A DNA stretch of 64,000 bases from Nocardia donostiensis. Lineage in GTDB: Bacteria > Actinomycetota > Actinomycetes > Mycobacteriales > Mycobacteriaceae. The stretch is taken from positions 1-64,000 of the forward strand of contig NZ_MUKP01000020.1 of NCBI RefSeq assembly GCF_002081715.1, written 5' to 3'. Made by a program: the position numbers and the translations under genes. Shown here piece by piece: positions 60,994 to 64,000 of the stretch (position 1 is the stretch's first letter; the number at the start of each line of letters is the position of its first letter). The notes below the pieces were generated by a model that worked only from the letters and a program-made list of their open reading frames with translations, was not told the origin of the DNA and did not search any database.

Positions 60994-62006
60994 GGGACCT
61001 CCACTCTGCTGGCGGCCAGCTGACGTTCGGCTACGATGGCGGCCGCCTTGGGAGCGAGACGGGCGATTTCGTCGAGATACTCCGCGACGACGAAGTCGTC
61101 GTCGGCGATCTGGTACTCGTAGCTGCCTTCGAACACGCGCAGCCGCAGGGTGAGCAATTCTTTTTCGGTAACCCGGGTGAATGTCACCCGGTCACCGACC
61201 TGGAACAGATTCGACCGCGCGGCGACGGCCGCCGGGGCGGTTTCTCCCGTCCCGCTGTCCGAATTACCCGCGGAATTACCCGCGAAATTGCGGTTCCACA
61301 GCGGCAGGGTACGGCCGAACAGTTGATAACTGCCGGGCGCTTCGACCGGGTACAGCACGACGCAGGGTCCGCCGATGCCGACGGCGCCCTCCGCGGTCCA
61401 CATTCGCGCAGGGTTGTATTTCGGCGCCGAGATCTGGGTCAGCGGGTCCATCGAGAACAGCGAAGGAAGCCCGGGAAAGTAGCCGATGAAGGCATTCCAC
61501 CAGGTCGTTGCGAGGAAACGAGCGAAGAACTCCTCCCGGCTGGGGAAACCGTTGTAGCGCACGATGTAGTCGATGTTGTCCCCGTCCCTGACATTGGGCG
61601 CGTCGTTGCGGGTGGTGATCCGGTAGTACTTGACGGCTTCGCGGGTCATTTCGTCGTCGAACGCGATCGGGAGCGTCACTGTGCGGCTCGGCAGGACCAG
61701 TGACTCCAGATCGGGTGCGGATCGCTCGCGCGCGATCACTTCCTGCAACAGCCGGGTGCGTGAGATGCGATCCGGATCGAACGTCACCATCATCGAACGG
61801 AAGCCGGGCGCGGTATCTATCACGCCGTCGACCGGGTCGGTGACAAGAGCCTGGCGCAGTGCGTGGACACGGAAGTTCAACCGCAGGTCGACCTCCATAT
61901 CGCCGTATTCGACCAGGATCTGGTGGTTACCTGCCTGTCGCACCTGCACGGCCGGCCGTGAGAGGCCGCCCGGCAGCGCGTGCAGAACCGTGCGAGAGGA
62001 GGGCAT
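60990..62006 (-). CDS. Second KipI/PxpB-type subunit, long form
   Basis: 338 residues, the longest of the family form here. QAGNHQILVEYGDMEVDLRLNFRVHAL at the N-terminus, PGFRSMMVTFDPDRI, LPIAFDDEMTREAVKYY (in parts), FLATTWWNAFIGYFPGLPSLF, PKYNPARMWTAEGAVGIGG, VEAPGSYQLFGRTLP. A low-complexity insert near residues 240-262 (NFAGNSAGNSDSGTGETAPA) follows. The length and the WTAEGAVGIGG block agree with urea-amidolyase-related proteins. It is divergent from the PucR gene, whose regulator probably controls it. No PxpA homologue is linked to this pair. Confidence 0.87.
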   Translation of the reverse strand: MPSSRTVLHALPGGLSRPAVQVRQAGNHQILVEYGDMEVDLRLNFRVHALRQALVTDPVDGVIDTAPGFRSMMVTFDPDRISRTRLLQEVIARERSAPDLESLVLPSRTVTLPIAFDDEMTREAVKYYRITTRNDAPNVRDGDNIDYIVRYNGFPSREEFFARFLATTWWNAFIGYFPGLPSLFSMDPLTQISAPKYNPARMWTAEGAVGIGGPCVVLYPVEAPGSYQLFGRTLPLWNRNFAGNSAGNSDSGTGETAPAAVAARSNLFQVGDRVTFTRVTEKELLTLRLRVFEGSYEYQIADDDFVVAEYLDEIARLAPKAAAIVAERQLAASRVEVP

Positions 62007-62089
62007 TGCTGTCCGATCTTGTCGGGGAGGTCAGGGCGATATCCGATACTGCTTCGAATGATGGCCGGTGTCGACTGTGGTGCAATGCT

Positions 62090-62108
62090 CCGCTGTGTAC
62101 AACAGCGG
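62090..62108. promoter_or_regulatory. Dyad in the pxpB2/pucR divergent promoter
   Basis: CCGCTGT and ACAGCGG flank GTACA, a 19-bp dyad with perfect 7-bp arms, 84 bp from one start and 90 bp from the other. It is a likely PucR-type operator. Confidence 0.55.
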
Positions 62109-62197
62109 GGCCACGTCGCTCCACGTCGGCCAGGCCTTGCCGGTATGCCCATATCGCATGCTGGGAGGCCACGAATCGGAAGGGGGTCGCAGCCACG

Positions 62198-63334
62198 ATG
62201 ACCGACTCCGCTGATGCGGTTGCCCGCGCGCACCGCGAGTTGGTTCGCGCATCGGTTGCTGCCCAGGGCACCAGAGGTATCGCCGAGCGTATCGCTGCCA
62301 TGGTCGGCGGCTGGATGCTGCTGCTGGACGGAACCGGTGCTCCGCTCGCTTCGATCCCGGAGGGCGCCCGCGCTCACTTGGCGCTGGTGCAGACCGAGCT
62401 GACCCGGTTCGCTACCCGTGCGCGCCCCACCGCGATGTCGCTCACCATCCCAGGGGAGACCGTATCGATCCGGTCGGTCGGAGTGGCCGGACGTATTCGT
62501 GGTTTCATCGCCATCGGGCGGGCGAATCCGCTCAACGCCGTCGAGCGCTCGCTCGTCGACACGGCGACCTATCTGCTCGCCGAGGACCTGCACCGCAGCG
62601 ACGAGCTGCGGCAAGCTGCGCGAAACAATCGCCTGGCTGTACTGCAGCTGCTGCTGGGCGGCCACGCCGAGGTCGCCCGCACCACGAGTGAGACCCTGCG
62701 TGTTCCCATCCCCGACGGGCAGGTCAGGGCCGCCCTGCTCGGTGTGCCGCGCCGCCACGCGCTCGATCTCCTCGAGGCAGCCGAGAACGACCATGCGCTG
62801 CGCCGGATCGAGACGGTGATCGCGGAGCTACGGCCGGGCCGAGTCGGGATCGTGCTGCCGACAGCCGAGGGTGACGTACGGACGCTAGAGGCGATCCTGC
62901 GCCGGGTGCCGCACGGCCGTGGCGCCGTGACCGATACGGTCGAGGTGGCCGAACTGCCGGAGGCATGGCGGCGAGTGCGCGGTGTCTTCGAAGCAGCACC
63001 GGACAAGCCGGGAAAGTTGTATATGGCCAGGGATGTTTCCGAGGCGGGCCTGCTCAGGCATCTGAGCGGGCCCGATACCCGGGCATGGGCGCAGGCGGCG
63101 CTGGCACCGGTCACCGAACTCGATCAGGGATCCAAGGTCGATTTCTCGCAGACGTTACGCGCCTTCCTCGCCCACAACGGTCAGGCAGACGCTTCCGCAG
63201 GTGCCCTCGGCATCCACCGCCATACGCTGCGCTATCGAATGACCCGCATCGCCGATACGCTCGGTCGCGATCTCGACGACCCTACTGTTCGGGCCGAATT
63301 GTGGTTCGCGCTGCAGCTGTATCCCGGCGACTGA
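62198..63334 (+). CDS. PucR/CdaR-family transcriptional regulator
   Basis: 378 residues from the ATG at 62198 behind GGAAGGGGG; the open frame upstream has no site or domain. A GAF-like or GGDEF-derived sensor fills the middle (RLAVLQLLLGGHAEVAR starts the CdaR_GGDEF-like region). The C-terminal PucR helix-turn-helix is clear: FSQTLRAFLAHNGQADASAGALGIHRHTLRYRMTRI (in parts: LRAFLAHNGQADASAGALG and HRHTLRYRMTRI). The family controls purine, glycolate and amide use. Its divergent position from the PxpB/PxpC pair supports a role there, in line with urea- or lactam-type substrates. Confidence 0.9.
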   Translation: MTDSADAVARAHRELVRASVAAQGTRGIAERIAAMVGGWMLLLDGTGAPLASIPEGARAHLALVQTELTRFATRARPTAMSLTIPGETVSIRSVGVAGRIRGFIAIGRANPLNAVERSLVDTATYLLAEDLHRSDELRQAARNNRLAVLQLLLGGHAEVARTTSETLRVPIPDGQVRAALLGVPRRHALDLLEAAENDHALRRIETVIAELRPGRVGIVLPTAEGDVRTLEAILRRVPHGRGAVTDTVEVAELPEAWRRVRGVFEAAPDKPGKLYMARDVSEAGLLRHLSGPDTRAWAQAALAPVTELDQGSKVDFSQTLRAFLAHNGQADASAGALGIHRHTLRYRMTRIADTLGRDLDDPTVRAELWFALQLYPGD

Positions 63335-63349
63335 CCGCAGCGATACGGC

Positions 63350-63739
63350 TCACACCAAAGCGTTCCGCAACCCTTCCAGACCTTCGGCGCACGCCGGTCC
63401 GAACGCGTCCGCGAGGTCGGCGGGCTCGATCTCGGTGCTGTACACCACCAGCGCGCGGTCTTCGCCGACGTCGAGAACGTCGACTGTGCCCAGATGGTCG
63501 GTGATCGGGAGGTCTCCGTCGACCACCCGGTACTGCAGTCGGCGCAGCTGGTCGTCCAATGTCACAACGATTTCTTCCAGCCGGCTGCCGTCCTGCAGCG
63601 TGACCGTACGGCGTTGCTGATCACCGGTGGAAGCGATGATTGCCGGAAACCAGCGGCTGATGCCGGGGACGTCCCGGACCAGCTGCCACACCGCGTCGGG
63701 GCTTTGGTCGATCAGTACATGGGAGCGAAGTGTTGCCAT
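63350..63739 (-). CDS. SRPBCC-family protein (polyketide cyclase-like)
   Basis: 129 residues. ATLRSHVLIDQSPDAVWQLVRDVPGISRWFPAI (in parts: SPDAVWQLVRDV, ISRWFPAI) is the N-terminal strand and helices of the polyketide-cyclase/START group, then TVTLQDGSRLEEIVVTLDD and a C-terminal helix (FGPACAEGLEGLRNAL). It has no operon link to the pxp genes and converges on pucR. ATG at 63739 follows AGAGGAACC. Ligand unknown. Confidence 0.85.
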   Translation of the reverse strand: MATLRSHVLIDQSPDAVWQLVRDVPGISRWFPAIIASTGDQQRRTVTLQDGSRLEEIVVTLDDQLRRLQYRVVDGDLPITDHLGTVDVLDVGEDRALVVYSTEIEPADLADAFGPACAEGLEGLRNALV

Positions 63740-63777
63740 AGGGTTCCTCTGCTGTCGGCGTGACTACTGTCGATCGG

Positions 63778-63999
63778 CTACCAGCCTGCCCGACTCCGGG
63801 TGTGCGGCGAGTGCGCAATCTGGACAGGTCCGCACGAGCTGTTGTGACAGACGGCGCATTTCAGCCGACCCTCGGAGTTGACACCCTTCTCCGGGCCGGT
63901 GGTGGTCCGCTGCTGAGCACGGTGCTGCGGCGTCGAGCCACCACCAGCGCACGAATCCCGGATCGGAAAGCGAGAGCGGAGTTGCGCGATATGAATTTC
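63778..63999 (-). CDS. Possible C-terminal end of an unassigned Cys-containing protein, entering from the right edge
   Basis: A frame is open from the edge to a stop at 63778 (74 codons) and ends NSEGRLKCAVCHNSSCGP plus 18 residues. The KCAVC...C spacing recalls a metal knuckle. In another frame the same DNA reads MRRLSQQLVRTCPDCALAAH... (31 residues from an ATG preceded by GAGGG), which also has CxxC. I cannot tell which frame is used, or whether a frameshift joins them, and I assign no function. Confidence 0.3.
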   Translation of the reverse strand, partial: EIHIAQLRSRFPIRDSCAGGGSTPQHRAQQRTTTGPEKGVNSEGRLKCAVCHNSSCGPVQIAHSPHTRSRAGW

Positions 64000-64000
64000 T

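Overview
The window is high-GC actinobacterial chromosome with many GTG starts and ATGA/GTGA gene overlaps. The mix of a modular type I PKS, 9,10-seco steroid genes, mycofactocin-type dehydrogenases and MymA/LTP-type lipid genes points to Nocardia or a close relative such as Rhodococcus. This is inferred from gene content; there is no rRNA or tRNA in the window.

Region 1 (1-12667, minus): the 5' part of a giant modular polyketide synthase, cut by the left edge. It has a KS-AT-ACP loading module whose first KS carries Ser in place of the catalytic Cys, a KS-AT-ACP module, and a fully reducing KS-AT-DH-ER-KR-ACP module. Next comes about 0.8 kb of non-coding DNA with a perfect 30-bp palindrome and a relic of an IS200/IS605 right end, then a DHA2-type efflux pump divergent from its TetR regulator (13462-15719).

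Region 2 (15842-30689): a steroid-type catabolic island with a complete KshA/KshB pair, HsaA, HsaB, HsaC and HsaD homologues, a ketosteroid isomerase with all catalytic residues, three SDRs (two of the mycofactocin-coupled type), a Baeyer-Villiger monooxygenase, two small hot-dog proteins, and PadR and IclR regulators. It also holds two decayed genes: an HsaF-type aldolase and an HSL-type esterase. Eight copies of a 15-bp palindrome close to TCCCGGTGAGCGGGA lie upstream of nearly every transcription unit, mostly 65-80 bp before the start codon, which suggests one regulon.

Region 3 (30868-37074): a RibD/DHFR-like protein, then an IrtAB/YbtPQ-like ABC pair with an esterase, preceded by an AraC regulator.

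Region 4 (37627-43299): a compact beta-oxidation operon (LTP thiolase, SRPBCC protein, double hot-dog hydratase, 17beta-HSD4-like SDR, fused two-domain acyl-CoA dehydrogenase), likely for sterol side chains or similar branched acyl-CoAs. A TetR gene follows.

Region 5 (44449-49671): a mymA-like operon (LipR-like esterase, SadH-like SDR, an uncharacterised diiron ferritin-like protein, a MymA-like flavin monooxygenase) and a MerR regulator.

Region 6 (50121-63334): a complete six-subunit toluene-4-monooxygenase-type diiron enzyme (order A-B-D-E-F-C). It is preceded by an acetoacetate-decarboxylase-fold protein that lacks the Schiff-base lysine motif, and followed without a break by a 4-OT tautomerase, PxpA, a biotin carrier, a biotin carboxylase, PxpB and PxpC. 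The last four equal the parts of urea carboxylase split over separate genes. A second PxpB/PxpC pair lies convergent, beside a PucR regulator. This combination is the best candidate for an undescribed pathway. The right end holds an SRPBCC protein and an unassigned reading frame that enters from the edge.
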